Positions 1 through 7,158 of a stretch of DNA of 15,736 bases are shown in pieces. The stretch's first letter is position 1, and each line of letters begins with the position of its first letter. Source of the stretch: JAOTYV01 sp041557595. GTDB lineage: Bacteria; Pseudomonadota; Alphaproteobacteria; UBA8366. The stretch covers positions 1-15,736 of the forward strand of contig JBFFGE010000107.1 of NCBI GenBank assembly GCA_041557595.1, written 5' to 3'. The notes under the pieces are model-generated. The model ran no database searches and was not told where the DNA came from. It saw only the letters and a program-made list of their open reading frames with translations. The position numbers and the translations under genes were made by a program.

Positions 1-199
1 AGGGAATCACAAATCAGCCGGAAAATGAATCCCAAATCGCAAGAAAACCCAGCCGAAACGCCAGTTTCTTGCAAATCCCATTACTGCGAACCAGGAAAAT
101 GAACGCCATATCAAAGGCGTCTGAGTTCTTCACAGGGAACTCAACAGGCTCAGGATGAGAAAATCGTCCTGCGCAGACTAATGCCGGTTAACCGCGCCA
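1..199. other. Gene-free flank, relatively AT-rich
   Basis: No convincing coding frame is visible on either strand. The first 60 bases hold 28 G/C of 60, clearly lower than the genes that follow. A 10-bp perfect palindrome (CGGTTAACCG, 185-194) lies just past the stop codon of the luciferase-like gene. It has no following T tract on the minus strand, so it is not a clear intrinsic terminator. This is probably the intergenic region downstream of the three-gene minus-strand set. Confidence 0.5.
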
Positions 200-1216
200 C
201 TAAATCCCCTGACGGACGCGGGGAAAGACCTCTTCGGCGACGAGCTGCATCGACTCGATCGACCGGGCGACATCGAGCCCCGGCCAATGCATGCTCATGA
301 CCACGTGGTTCATGCCGACCCGTTTGTGAAACTTGATCATCGCCTCCGCCACGTCATCCGGCGAGCCGATGAAGAACCGGTCCTTGAGCAAATCCTCGAA
401 GGGCTGACCGAGTTCGTCCTTGGCGTCGGGGCGCGACCGGCCGAGGCCCCAGGCGTGATACGCCCGGTATTTGTTCATGATCGGCTCTTTCGCCATGCTG
501 TAGGCTTCCTCGCGGGTCGGCGCTACGAACACTTCGCGGCGGAACGGGAATTCGTCGGGGAACGGTTTGTCCGCGTCGTCGAGCGCGCGTTTATAGGTTT
601 CCACCTGATTGGCGACCTCCTCGAGGCGGTCGTTCGGGCCGATATACCAGCACGAGCCCATCCGCGCGGCGCGCCGGATCACCACATCGGCGCTGCCGCC
701 GATCCAGATCGGCGGATGCGGTTTCTGCACCGGTTTGGCCGAACACGACGCGTCCACGAGATTGAAATGCGAGCCCTTCAGCGTGACGGTCTTCTCGGTC
801 CACAGGCGGATGATGGCATCAAGATTTTCCTCGAAGCGCCGTCCGCGCGCGCCCTTCGTCGTGCCGAATGCCTCGAACTCCACATCGCGATAGCCGACGC
901 CGCAGCCGAAGATCAGCTTGCCGTTGGTCATGATGTCGAGCGTGCCGAGCTGTTCCGCCACGTCGAGCGGCTTGTGCAGCGGCAACAGCAACACGCCGGT
1001 ATTCAGGCGCAAATTCGGCGCCTCCGCCGCAATCCGCGCGAGGAACGGCACCTGCGCCAGATCCTGCAGTGGGTGGGTGCTGTAATGCGCGCCCTTGGTG
1101 ATCGAGTCGTAGCCGAGCCGCTCCACCATGTGCGCCTGTTCGAGCATTTCCTCGAAACGATCGGCGACATTGTCGTCTTCGGGAAACTGCCCGCGCATCA
1201 TGATTCCGAATTGCAT
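200..1216 (-). CDS. LLM-class (luciferase-like) flavin-dependent oxidoreductase
   Basis: This 338-residue protein fits the bacterial luciferase-like monooxygenase superfamily, a TIM barrel that uses FMN or coenzyme F420 for oxidations or reductions in the cytoplasm. Visible family features are the N-terminal strand MQFGIMMRGQFP, the early E-x-A-x-x-x-E-x-L-G-(Y/F)-D pattern (QAHMVERLGYDS, near 27-38), LNTGVLLLPLHKP (near 72-84), and the FGCGVGYRDVEFEAFG segment (near 103-118). KPHPPIWIGGSA (near 165-176) is the usual strand-7 motif. Length is normal. The ATG at 1216 has a GGAG six bases upstream. It is the last gene of a minus-strand set, 30 bp after the Old Yellow Enzyme gene. Whether it uses FMN or F420 cannot be told from the sequence. 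No substrate is assigned. Confidence 0.9.
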   Translation of the reverse strand: MQFGIMMRGQFPEDDNVADRFEEMLEQAHMVERLGYDSITKGAHYSTHPLQDLAQVPFLARIAAEAPNLRLNTGVLLLPLHKPLDVAEQLGTLDIMTNGKLIFGCGVGYRDVEFEAFGTTKGARGRRFEENLDAIIRLWTEKTVTLKGSHFNLVDASCSAKPVQKPHPPIWIGGSADVVIRRAARMGSCWYIGPNDRLEEVANQVETYKRALDDADKPFPDEFPFRREVFVAPTREEAYSMAKEPIMNKYRAYHAWGLGRSRPDAKDELGQPFEDLLKDRFFIGSPDDVAEAMIKFHKRVGMNHVVMSMHWPGLDVARSIESMQLVAEEVFPRVRQGI

Positions 1217-1246
1217 CCGGCTCTCCCTACATCCGTTTTTAGTTTT

Positions 1247-2398
1247 CTATTCCGAGTCGAGTTTAGGCGGTTTCCGGCCGCCTTGACCATCCGCCGCACG
1301 TTGCGCCCGATGCCAGGCGGATTTGTAGCCGCGCAGATATTGCGGCGGGAAATCGACCTCCGCCCCCAGAACCCGCGCGGCGTGCCACGGCCAGCGCGGA
1401 TCGACCAGCAGCGTCCGGGCGAGCGCGACCGCGTCGGCGGCGCCGTCCCGGACGATCGCTTCCGCATGATGCGGGTCGGCGATCATGCCCATCGCCATCA
1501 CCGGCAGCCCGCCTTCGCGACGCACGGCCGCGGCGAAGTCGACCTGATGGCCTTCGCCGGTCGGCACGCGCTGATCGAACAGCAGCCCGCCCGACGAGAC
1601 GGCGACATAGTCGCAGCCCCGCCGCCCGAGCTCGGCGGCCAGCGCGACCGTATCCGCCAGCGACCAGCCGTTCTCCGCGTAATCGGTGGCCGACAGCCGC
1701 ACGCCCAGGGGCCGATCCGCCGGCCAGGCCTCCCGCACCGCATCGAACACATCCAGCGGAAACCGCGCCCGCCGCGCCGCATCGCCGCCATAGGCGTCCT
1801 CCCGGCGGTTGGTCAGCGGCGAGAGGAATTCATGCAGCAGGTAGCCATGCGCCATCACCAGTTCCAGAACGTCGAAGCCGATGCGCGCCGCCCGCCGCGC
1901 GGCCTCGGCATGCGCAAGGCCGATTGCCGCGATACCGGCGGCATCGAGCGGCGCCGGCCCGGGCCAGCCCTCGGCGCGCGCAATCCCCGACGCGCCGACC
2001 GTCGGCCACGCGCCCTCGACCTGCGTCAGCGGCCGGTTGCGTCCTTCCGCCGGCGCCCGCGTCGAGCCCTTGCGCCCGGCATGGGAAAGCTGGACGCCGA
2101 TCCTGGCGGGGCTATGACGGCGGCAGAAATCGACGACCCGGCCGAGCGCCGCTTCGTTGGCATCCGAATAGAGACCGAGGCATCGATGGGTAATCCGGCC
2201 CTGCGGCGTCACATGCGCCGATTCGGTCATCACCAGCCCGGCGCCGGACACCGCGAGCGTTCCCAAATGCATCAAATGCCAGTCCGTGGCGTTGCCGTCT
2301 TCGGCGCTGTACTGGCACATCGGCGACACGACGATGCGGTTCGACAGCTCCAGCCCACCCAGCGTCAGCGGCGAAAACAAGGCGCTTGTTTCGGTCAT
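1247..2398 (-). CDS. NADH:flavin oxidoreductase, Old Yellow Enzyme family (YqjM-like)
   Basis: A 383-residue single-domain FMN TIM barrel of the YqjM ('thermophilic-like') OYE class, which reduces activated C=C bonds such as enones or enoyl-CoA-type substrates with NAD(P)H. Motifs: SPMCQYS with Cys28 and Tyr30 matching YqjM Cys26/Tyr28, QLSHAGRKG (near 103-111), LLHEFLSPLTNRREDAYGG (near 187-205), and a C-terminal ALARTLLVDP phosphate-binding segment. The expected His-x-x-His pair that binds the substrate carbonyl is altered: the sequence reads V181-M-A-H184-G-Y186, so only the second His and the Tyr remain. The frame stays open upstream to 2491, but that part is Arg-rich and overlaps the preceding gene. 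The ATG at 2398, starting MTETSALFSPL and 5 bp after the crotonase stop, is the natural start. Probably co-transcribed with both neighbours. Confidence 0.92.
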   Translation of the reverse strand: MTETSALFSPLTLGGLELSNRIVVSPMCQYSAEDGNATDWHLMHLGTLAVSGAGLVMTESAHVTPQGRITHRCLGLYSDANEAALGRVVDFCRRHSPARIGVQLSHAGRKGSTRAPAEGRNRPLTQVEGAWPTVGASGIARAEGWPGPAPLDAAGIAAIGLAHAEAARRAARIGFDVLELVMAHGYLLHEFLSPLTNRREDAYGGDAARRARFPLDVFDAVREAWPADRPLGVRLSATDYAENGWSLADTVALAAELGRRGCDYVAVSSGGLLFDQRVPTGEGHQVDFAAAVRREGGLPVMAMGMIADPHHAEAIVRDGAADAVALARTLLVDPRWPWHAARVLGAEVDFPPQYLRGYKSAWHRAQRAADGQGGRKPPKLDSE

Positions 2399-2403
2399 GC
2401 CGT

Positions 2404-3066
2404 TCAGCCGCGATCCTTGTCTTTCCCGGCGCGCTTTTCGTCGCGGCGCGCGCCGCGCTCGGCGGCGAATTCTTCCACGCCTTGCATCCATTCGGTGTCG
2501 GCAATGCTGCGCTCCAGCGCCAGCATCTCGATCGCGTGGCCGCGCTCGAAATCCGTATCGCCGCCCAGGTCTATGGATTTCTTGATGAGCCGGAGCGCCA
2601 GCGCCTTGGAACCCCGCATCTGATCGGCCAGCGCGGCGAGCTCCGCCTCGAACCGGTCGGCCGGCACCACTCGGTTTACGTAGCCGACGCGCAACGCCTC
2701 GTCCGCCTCCATGTAGCGCGACGTGAACAGCAGCTCCTTGGCAAGCGCCTTGCCGACATGGCGCGGCAGCCGCTGGGTCGCGCCGACCGAGCCGATCCGG
2801 CCTTCCGGATACATGAAACGCGCATCGTCGCGCGCGATGATGAAGTCGCAGCCGGTCGACATTTCGGCGCCGGCGGAAAACATCGGGCCTTCGGCCCGCA
2901 GCATCACCAGTTTCAGACTCTCGTCACGATCGATCGCGTCGTAGGCGGCAATGATGTCCTCGGCCATTTGCAGGTTGAAGGCATTGCGTTTGTCGGGACG
3001 GTTCATCCAGACCGTCGCCACACCGTCATCCACCGTCAGCCGCACCGTCTCGAATGTCGTTTCCAC
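2404..3066 (-). CDS. Enoyl-CoA hydratase/isomerase (crotonase) family protein with an internal deletion
   Basis: Crotonase-fold protein, about 220 residues, against about 260 for the usual family member. The N-terminal part (GVATVWMNRPDKRNAFN, near 15-31) and MFSAGAEMS (62-70, first oxyanion-hole region) are normal. The text then jumps straight to TGCDFIIARDDARF (71-84), which in family members follows the PVIAAVNG-x-x-x-GGG helix region. Roughly 40-45 residues are therefore absent, including the second oxyanion Gly and the Glu equivalent to rat Glu144. The later Glu (YPEGRIG, equivalent to Glu164) is kept. The frame is intact. The tail is Arg/Lys-rich. A GTG at 3066 has GAGGGA about 7 bases upstream and is preferred. 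A GTG at 3084, adding MKRDGI, is the alternative and has no Shine-Dalgarno site. First gene of the minus-strand set. Activity as a hydratase is doubtful. Confidence 0.85.
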   Translation of the reverse strand: METTFETVRLTVDDGVATVWMNRPDKRNAFNLQMAEDIIAAYDAIDRDESLKLVMLRAEGPMFSAGAEMSTGCDFIIARDDARFMYPEGRIGSVGATQRLPRHVGKALAKELLFTSRYMEADEALRVGYVNRVVPADRFEAELAALADQMRGSKALALRLIKKSIDLGGDTDFERGHAIEMLALERSIADTEWMQGVEEFAAERGARRDEKRAGKDKDRG

Positions 3067-3247
3067 GATCCCGTCCCTCTTCACTTATTCGTGCCCGCCT
3101 CCGTGTTTAGCGGATTCCGCGCCCCACACGCAAAGTCGGCGCGTACCCGACCGTCGATCCGCCCTTGCCGTGCGCCCCGTTTTCCGCATCAATATGACCG
3201 CCTTCCCGCAGGATGCGGGACGGATGAAACTGTCGCAGGATCGCAGC
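3067..3247. promoter_or_regulatory. Divergent intergenic region between catabolic gene sets
   Basis: This spacer separates the minus-strand crotonase/OYE/LLM set from the plus-strand synthetase/transport cluster, so promoters for both directions should lie here. I see no strong sigma-70 pair. The best plus-strand candidate is TTGCCG at 3165-3170 with only weak AT-rich sequence 18-19 bp later. A perfect 6-bp inverted repeat with a 3-base loop (CCCGCA / TGCGGG, 3205-3219) lies just upstream of the synthetase start and could be an operator half or a 5' UTR hairpin. If translation of the synthetase starts at 3194, the hairpin is inside the gene. Confidence 0.4.
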
Positions 3248-5209
3248 ATGGCCGAGACCGCGTTGGACATCGCCAAATACGACACCTTCCCGAAACTGCT
3301 CGCCCACAATGCCGAGCGGTTCGCCGGCCGACCGGCGATGCGCGAAAAGGACTACGGCATCTGGCAGAGTTGGAGCTGGGCCGAGGTGGCTGCGGAAGTG
3401 CGTGCGCTCGCCTGCGGGCTCGCCGCGCGGGGATGCAATCGCGGCGACAAAGTGGCGATCGTCGGCGACAACCGGCCGCGCCTCTATTGGTCGATGGCGG
3501 CGGCGCAGGCGCTGGGCGCGGTGCCGGTGCCGATGTATCAGGATGCGGTGGCCGACGAGCTCCACTTCGTGCTCGACCACGCCGAAGCCCGCTTCGCCGT
3601 GGTCGAAGATCAGGAACAGGTCGACAAGCTGCTCGAGATCAAGGACCGCTGCCCGACACTCGAATTGCTGATCTATGACGATGCCCGCGGCCTGCGCAAT
3701 TACCCGCAGGATTTCGTCTGCGCCTATGACGCCGTGGTCGAGCAAGGCCGCGCCTTCGACCGCGCCAATCCCGGCTTTTATGACGATGCGGTAGCCAAGG
3801 GCGTCGGCACCGACGTTTCGGTCATGCTCTACACCTCCGGCACAACCGGGCAGCCGAAGGGCGTCGTGCTCACCCACCGCAACATCATGGCGACCGCGCT
3901 GAATGCGGGCCTTGTCGACCGGCTCGACGAGACCGATGAAGCGCTCGCCTATTTACCGATGGCCTGGGTCGGCGATCATATTTTCTCGTTCGGCCAGTCC
4001 TACACCGCCGGCTTGTGCGTCGCCTGTCCGGAATCCAGCGATACGGTTCTGAACGATGTCTGGGAACTCGGACCCAGCTATTTTTTTGCGCCGCCCCGGA
4101 TATACGAAAACCTGATCACCACCGTGATGATCCGGATGGAGGATGCGGGCTGGCTGAAGCGCAAGGCGTTCCATTATTTCATGGGGCTGGCGCAGCGCGT
4201 CGGCGCGAAAATTCTGGAAAAGGCATCGGTGCCACTCGGCGACCGGCTGCTCTATGCGATCGGCGATGTGCTGATCTACGGGCCGCTGCGCAACAGCCTC
4301 GGCATGAGCCGGGTGCGGCTCGCCTACACCGCCGGCGAGGCTATCGGTCCCGATATCTTCAATTTCTACCGCAGCATCGGACTCAACCTGAAGCAGCTCT
4401 ACGGCATGACGGAAGCCAGCGTCTTCGTCACCATGCAACCGGACGCCGAGATCAAGGACGATTCGGTCGGCCGTCCCGCGCCCGACGTCGAGATAAAGAT
4501 CGCCGACAACGGCGAGGTGCTGTTCCGCAGCCCCGGCGTGTTCCAGGAATATTACAAGAATCCGGAAGCCACCGCCGAGACGAAAACGCCCGATGGCTGG
4601 GTCCACACCGGCGACGCGGGCTTTGTCGACGACGATGGCCACCTGACGATCATCGACCGCGCCAAGGATGTGGGGAAGCTTACCAGCGGCGATTTGTTCG
4701 CGCCCAAGTTCATCGAGAACAAACTGAAGTTCTTCCCGCAGATCAAGGAAGCGGTGGCGTTCGGCGACGGCCGGGATTTCGTCGCCGCGTTCATCAACAT
4801 TGATCACGAGGCCGTCGGCGACTGGGCCGAGCGCCACGGCATTCCCTATGCCAGCTACCAGGAACTCGCCACCCATGACGCGGTTCGGAAGCTGATCCTG
4901 GAGAAAGTCGCGGAGGTCAACGCCGATCTGGCGCAAGAGCCGCGCCTCGCCGGCACGCAAATCCGGCGGTTTCTGATCCTGCATAAGGAGCTCGACGCAG
5001 ATGACGGCGAGTTGACCCGCACCCGCAAGGTCCGCCGCCGCATCGTCGCAGAAAAATACGACGTGCTGATCGACGCCCTCTATTCCGGTGCGGATCAATG
5101 CCATATCGAGACGCAAGTCACCTTCGAGGACGGCCGCACCGGCGTGATCGAAGCGGAAATCCGCATCGACGACGTGCCCGAATCCGCGCCGGTCCAGGCG
5201 GCGGCGTGA
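3248..5209 (+). CDS. AMP-dependent acyl-CoA synthetase, long-chain type
   Basis: ANL-superfamily ligase that activates a carboxylic acid to acyl-AMP and then acyl-CoA. With the ATG at 3248 it has 653 residues, normal for long-chain-type enzymes. Motifs: phosphate loop YTSGTTGQPKG (195-205), adenine motif QLYGMTEAS (383-391), WVHTGDAG (451-458), hinge region IIDRAKD (468-474) followed by an unusual VGKLTSGDLFAPKFIEN, and a C-terminal TRTRKVRR lysine region. After the catalytic domain there is a tail of about 40 residues with a repeated ExxVxFEDGRTG-type beta-strand pattern, possibly subfamily-specific. Start choice: AGGA lies 7 bases before 3248. In-frame ATGs at 3224 and 3194 are alternatives, and the open frame back to 2951 overlaps the divergent gene and is not coding. 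First gene of the plus-strand cluster. The chain specificity is unknown. Confidence 0.92.
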   Translation: MAETALDIAKYDTFPKLLAHNAERFAGRPAMREKDYGIWQSWSWAEVAAEVRALACGLAARGCNRGDKVAIVGDNRPRLYWSMAAAQALGAVPVPMYQDAVADELHFVLDHAEARFAVVEDQEQVDKLLEIKDRCPTLELLIYDDARGLRNYPQDFVCAYDAVVEQGRAFDRANPGFYDDAVAKGVGTDVSVMLYTSGTTGQPKGVVLTHRNIMATALNAGLVDRLDETDEALAYLPMAWVGDHIFSFGQSYTAGLCVACPESSDTVLNDVWELGPSYFFAPPRIYENLITTVMIRMEDAGWLKRKAFHYFMGLAQRVGAKILEKASVPLGDRLLYAIGDVLIYGPLRNSLGMSRVRLAYTAGEAIGPDIFNFYRSIGLNLKQLYGMTEASVFVTMQPDAEIKDDSVGRPAPDVEIKIADNGEVLFRSPGVFQEYYKNPEATAETKTPDGWVHTGDAGFVDDDGHLTIIDRAKDVGKLTSGDLFAPKFIENKLKFFPQIKEAVAFGDGRDFVAAFINIDHEAVGDWAERHGIPYASYQELATHDAVRKLILEKVAEVNADLAQEPRLAGTQIRRFLILHKELDADDGELTRTRKVRRRIVAEKYDVLIDALYSGADQCHIETQVTFEDGRTGVIEAEIRIDDVPESAPVQAAA

Positions 5210-5225
5210 GGAAGGACCGGTTGCG

Positions 5226-6089
5226 ATGAAACGGATCATCGTCACAGGCGGCAGCGGCAAGGTCGGGCGCGCGACGGTGCGCGAGTTGACCGAGCACGGC
5301 TACACGGTCGTCGCCAATCTCGATATCGCGCCATCCTCCGACACCATTGCACCCTTCGTGCACACCGACCTGACCGATTTCGGCGAAACCATCGACGCCT
5401 TTCTCTCGATCAACAAGATCCATGACGGCGCCGATGCGGTGGTTCATCTGGCAGCGGTCCCGGGACAGGGCCGCCGGCCGGACAGCGCGACCTTCGCGAT
5501 CAACACGCTCAGCACCTATAACGCGTTCTCGGCGGCGGCCAAGCTCGGCATGAAGCGCGTCGTCTGGGCGTCGAGCGAGACCCTGCTCGGCCTGCCCTTC
5601 GATCGCGAACCGCCGGGCTATGCGCCGCTCGACGAAGACCTGCCCGCGCGGCCCAATTCAAGCTATGCGCTGGCCAAGGCCTGCGGCGAGGAAATGGCGC
5701 GGCATTTCAGCCGGTGGCATCCGGAGATTCCCTTCATCGGGCTGCGCTTCTCCAATGTCATGGAGCCGCACGACTACGCGAGTTTCACGTCCTGGCAGGA
5801 CGATCCGTCGGTGCGCAAACGCAATTTGTGGGGCTATGTGGATGCGCGCGATTGCGCGCAAGCCTGCCGTCTCGCGCTCGAAGCGGACATTGCCGGCGCG
5901 GAGAATTTCGTGATTGCCGCCGCCGACACGGTGATGGATCGCGTCAACAGTGCGCTCATGGCCGAGGCCTATCCCGGCGTCGAATTGCGCGGCGCGGTCG
6001 GCGACACCGAAACCCTGGAATCGAATGCCAAGGCGGCGCGTCTCCTCGGATACGCCCCGAAGTACTCATGGCGCGACGGCGGCGGCTGA
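5226..6089 (+). CDS. NAD-dependent epimerase/dehydratase (extended SDR)
   Basis: A 287-residue Rossmann-fold enzyme of the extended short-chain dehydrogenase/reductase class. The dinucleotide motif TGGSGKVG (7-14) starts the protein, DLTDF (48-52) and HLAAVPG (74-80) are the next conserved strands, and the catalytic Ser (WASSETLLG, Ser116/117) and Tyr147-x-x-x-Lys151 (NSSYALAKACGEE) are all present. GLRFSNVMEP (172-181) is the usual substrate-domain entry. It starts 16 bp after the synthetase stop with AAGGA upstream, so it is probably in the same transcript. The family acts on nucleotide sugars but also on hydroxysteroid- or lignin-type alcohols. In this setting, oxidation or reduction of a hydroxyl on the imported acid is as plausible as sugar chemistry. 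Confidence 0.9.
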   Translation: MKRIIVTGGSGKVGRATVRELTEHGYTVVANLDIAPSSDTIAPFVHTDLTDFGETIDAFLSINKIHDGADAVVHLAAVPGQGRRPDSATFAINTLSTYNAFSAAAKLGMKRVVWASSETLLGLPFDREPPGYAPLDEDLPARPNSSYALAKACGEEMARHFSRWHPEIPFIGLRFSNVMEPHDYASFTSWQDDPSVRKRNLWGYVDARDCAQACRLALEADIAGAENFVIAAADTVMDRVNSALMAEAYPGVELRGAVGDTETLESNAKAARLLGYAPKYSWRDGGG

Positions 6090-6139
6090 GAAGGTCGCTG
6101 TCAACGCGCTTGTGAACCCTTCACGCTTGCTATTCACTC

Positions 6140-6181
6140 TATCGAACCCTAAGAGTCGAAGAACCTGGAAACGGTTCGATA
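6140..6181. promoter_or_regulatory. Perfect 9-bp inverted repeat upstream of livG
   Basis: The arms TATCGAACC (6140-6148) and GGTTCGATA (6173-6181) are exact reverse complements separated by 24 bases. The right arm can also pair with a nearer GAACC at 6161-6165 (7-base loop), so two mutually exclusive hairpins are possible. The repeat lies in the longest non-coding gap inside the plus-strand cluster (6090-6213), where a second promoter would be expected. A TTGTGA (6110-6115) and TATTCA (6131-6136) with a short 15-base spacer are the only promoter-like boxes seen. It could be a regulator site or an RNA switch. The A-rich, not T-rich, tail argues against a plus-strand terminator. Confidence 0.4.
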
Positions 6182-6213
6182 AAAAGAAACGCGAAACGAA
6201 CAGGGAGTGCACG

Positions 6214-6297
6214 GTGAGCGATCACCGATTCCGCCTCCATACGCCACGGATGACAAACCGCGCTGCCTTTCGGCCGTGGGAGGGTGCCGCGCCGTGA
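6214..6297 (+). CDS. Possible 27-codon leader peptide overlapping the livG start
   Basis: A GTG at 6214 with AGGGA about 7 bases upstream opens a 27-codon frame starting VSDHRFRLHTPRM and ending WEGAAP. Its stop TGA (6295-6297) overlaps the proposed GTG start of livG (6294) in a GTGA arrangement typical of translational coupling. Nothing in the peptide resembles a known family, and no run of one regulatory amino acid suggests classical attenuation. It may equally be untranslated leader, or the competing frame (GTG at 6207) may be a longer livG start. Low confidence. Confidence 0.22.
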   Translation: MSDHRFRLHTPRMTNRAAFRPWEGAAP

Positions 6298-7154
6298 CCA
6301 CGCCGGACACGACAACCGCGCCGGATGTGCCGGACGCCATTGCGGGCGAACGCACGGACCGGCGCATCATCGGCGGCGAATTGCTGTCGGTTGACGACAT
6401 CTCGCTCAGCTTCGGTGGGGTGAAAGCGTTGTCGCATGTCAACTTTGACATCCGGGAAGGCGAAGTCCGCGCCATCATCGGGCCGAACGGCGCGGGCAAA
6501 TCCTCAATGCTCAATGTGATCAACGGATTCTATCATCCGGATTCCGGAGCGATCACCTATAAGGGGCAAACCCGCAAGGAAATGCGCCCCGATCAGGCGG
6601 CGCGCCAGGGCATCGCCCGAACCTTCCAGAACATCGCGTTGTTTCACGGCATGTCGACGCTCGACAACATCATGACCGGCCGCAATACCAAGATGCATCG
6701 AAATTTCCTGTGGCAGGCGCTGCATATCGGACCGGCGCGCCGGGAGGAATTGGCGCATCGCGAGAAAGTGGAAGAAATCATCGACTTCCTGGAAATCCAG
6801 TCGATCCGCAAGACCCCCGTCGGCCGCCTGCCCTACGGGCTGCAGAAACGCGTCGAGTTGGGCCGGGCGCTTGCCGCCGAACCCGAACTGTTGTTGCTCG
6901 ACGAGCCCATGGCCGGCATGAATTCGGAAGAAAAAGAAGACATGTGCCGATTCGTCCTCGACGTGAACGAGGAATTCGGCACCACCATCGCCTTGATCGA
7001 ACATGACATGAGCGTGGTGATGGATATTTCCGATCGCGTCCTCGTGCTCGATTACGGCGTCAAGATCGCCGACGGGACGCCCGATACGGTCCGCAGCAAT
7101 CAACAGGTGATCGACGCCTATCTCGGCGTCAGCCACGACGAGAATCGAGCGTAG
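6294..7154 (+). CDS. livG: ABC transporter ATP-binding protein, LivG-type (HAAT family)
   Basis: Cytoplasmic ATPase of a branched-chain-amino-acid-type ABC importer. With the GTG at 6294 it has 286 residues. Walker A is GPNGAGKS (63-70), the Q-loop lies in ARTFQNIALF (108-117), the signature is LPYGLQKR (179-186) in place of LSxGxQ, Walker B is LLLLDEP (199-205), and the H-loop His237 sits in IEHDMSVV. The insertion between the Q-loop and the signature, with its FLEI helix, is typical of LivG. The start is uncertain: GTG 6294 has GGGAGG nine bases upstream, while GTG 6207 would add 29 residues that look unlike this family. The first 30 residues before LLSVDDISLSFGG are low-complexity and Thr/Asp/Pro-rich. 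The livH gene begins 4 bp downstream. The liv symbol denotes family, not proven leucine transport. Confidence 0.9.
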   Translation: MTTPDTTTAPDVPDAIAGERTDRRIIGGELLSVDDISLSFGGVKALSHVNFDIREGEVRAIIGPNGAGKSSMLNVINGFYHPDSGAITYKGQTRKEMRPDQAARQGIARTFQNIALFHGMSTLDNIMTGRNTKMHRNFLWQALHIGPARREELAHREKVEEIIDFLEIQSIRKTPVGRLPYGLQKRVELGRALAAEPELLLLDEPMAGMNSEEKEDMCRFVLDVNEEFGTTIALIEHDMSVVMDISDRVLVLDYGVKIADGTPDTVRSNQQVIDAYLGVSHDENRA

Positions 7155-7158
7155 GGCG

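Noticed and set aside
185..194. CGGTTAACCG palindrome as a terminator for the LLM gene
   Set aside because: The stem is only 5 bp with no loop and there is no T run after it on the minus strand.
2399..2491. N-terminal extension of the OYE gene to 2491
   Set aside because: The added 31 residues are Arg-rich and overlap the end of the crotonase gene. The ATG at 2398 gives a family-typical N terminus.
287..2623. Long plus-strand open frame (778 codons) opposite the LLM and OYE genes
   Set aside because: Its sequence is Arg/His/Pro-rich with no family motif, and it is antisense to two well-supported enzymes. It is a shadow of high-GC third-codon bias.
3953..5260. Long minus-strand open frame opposite the acyl-CoA synthetase
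   Set aside because: It lies antisense to a clear ANL enzyme with all core motifs. Its composition is non-protein-like.
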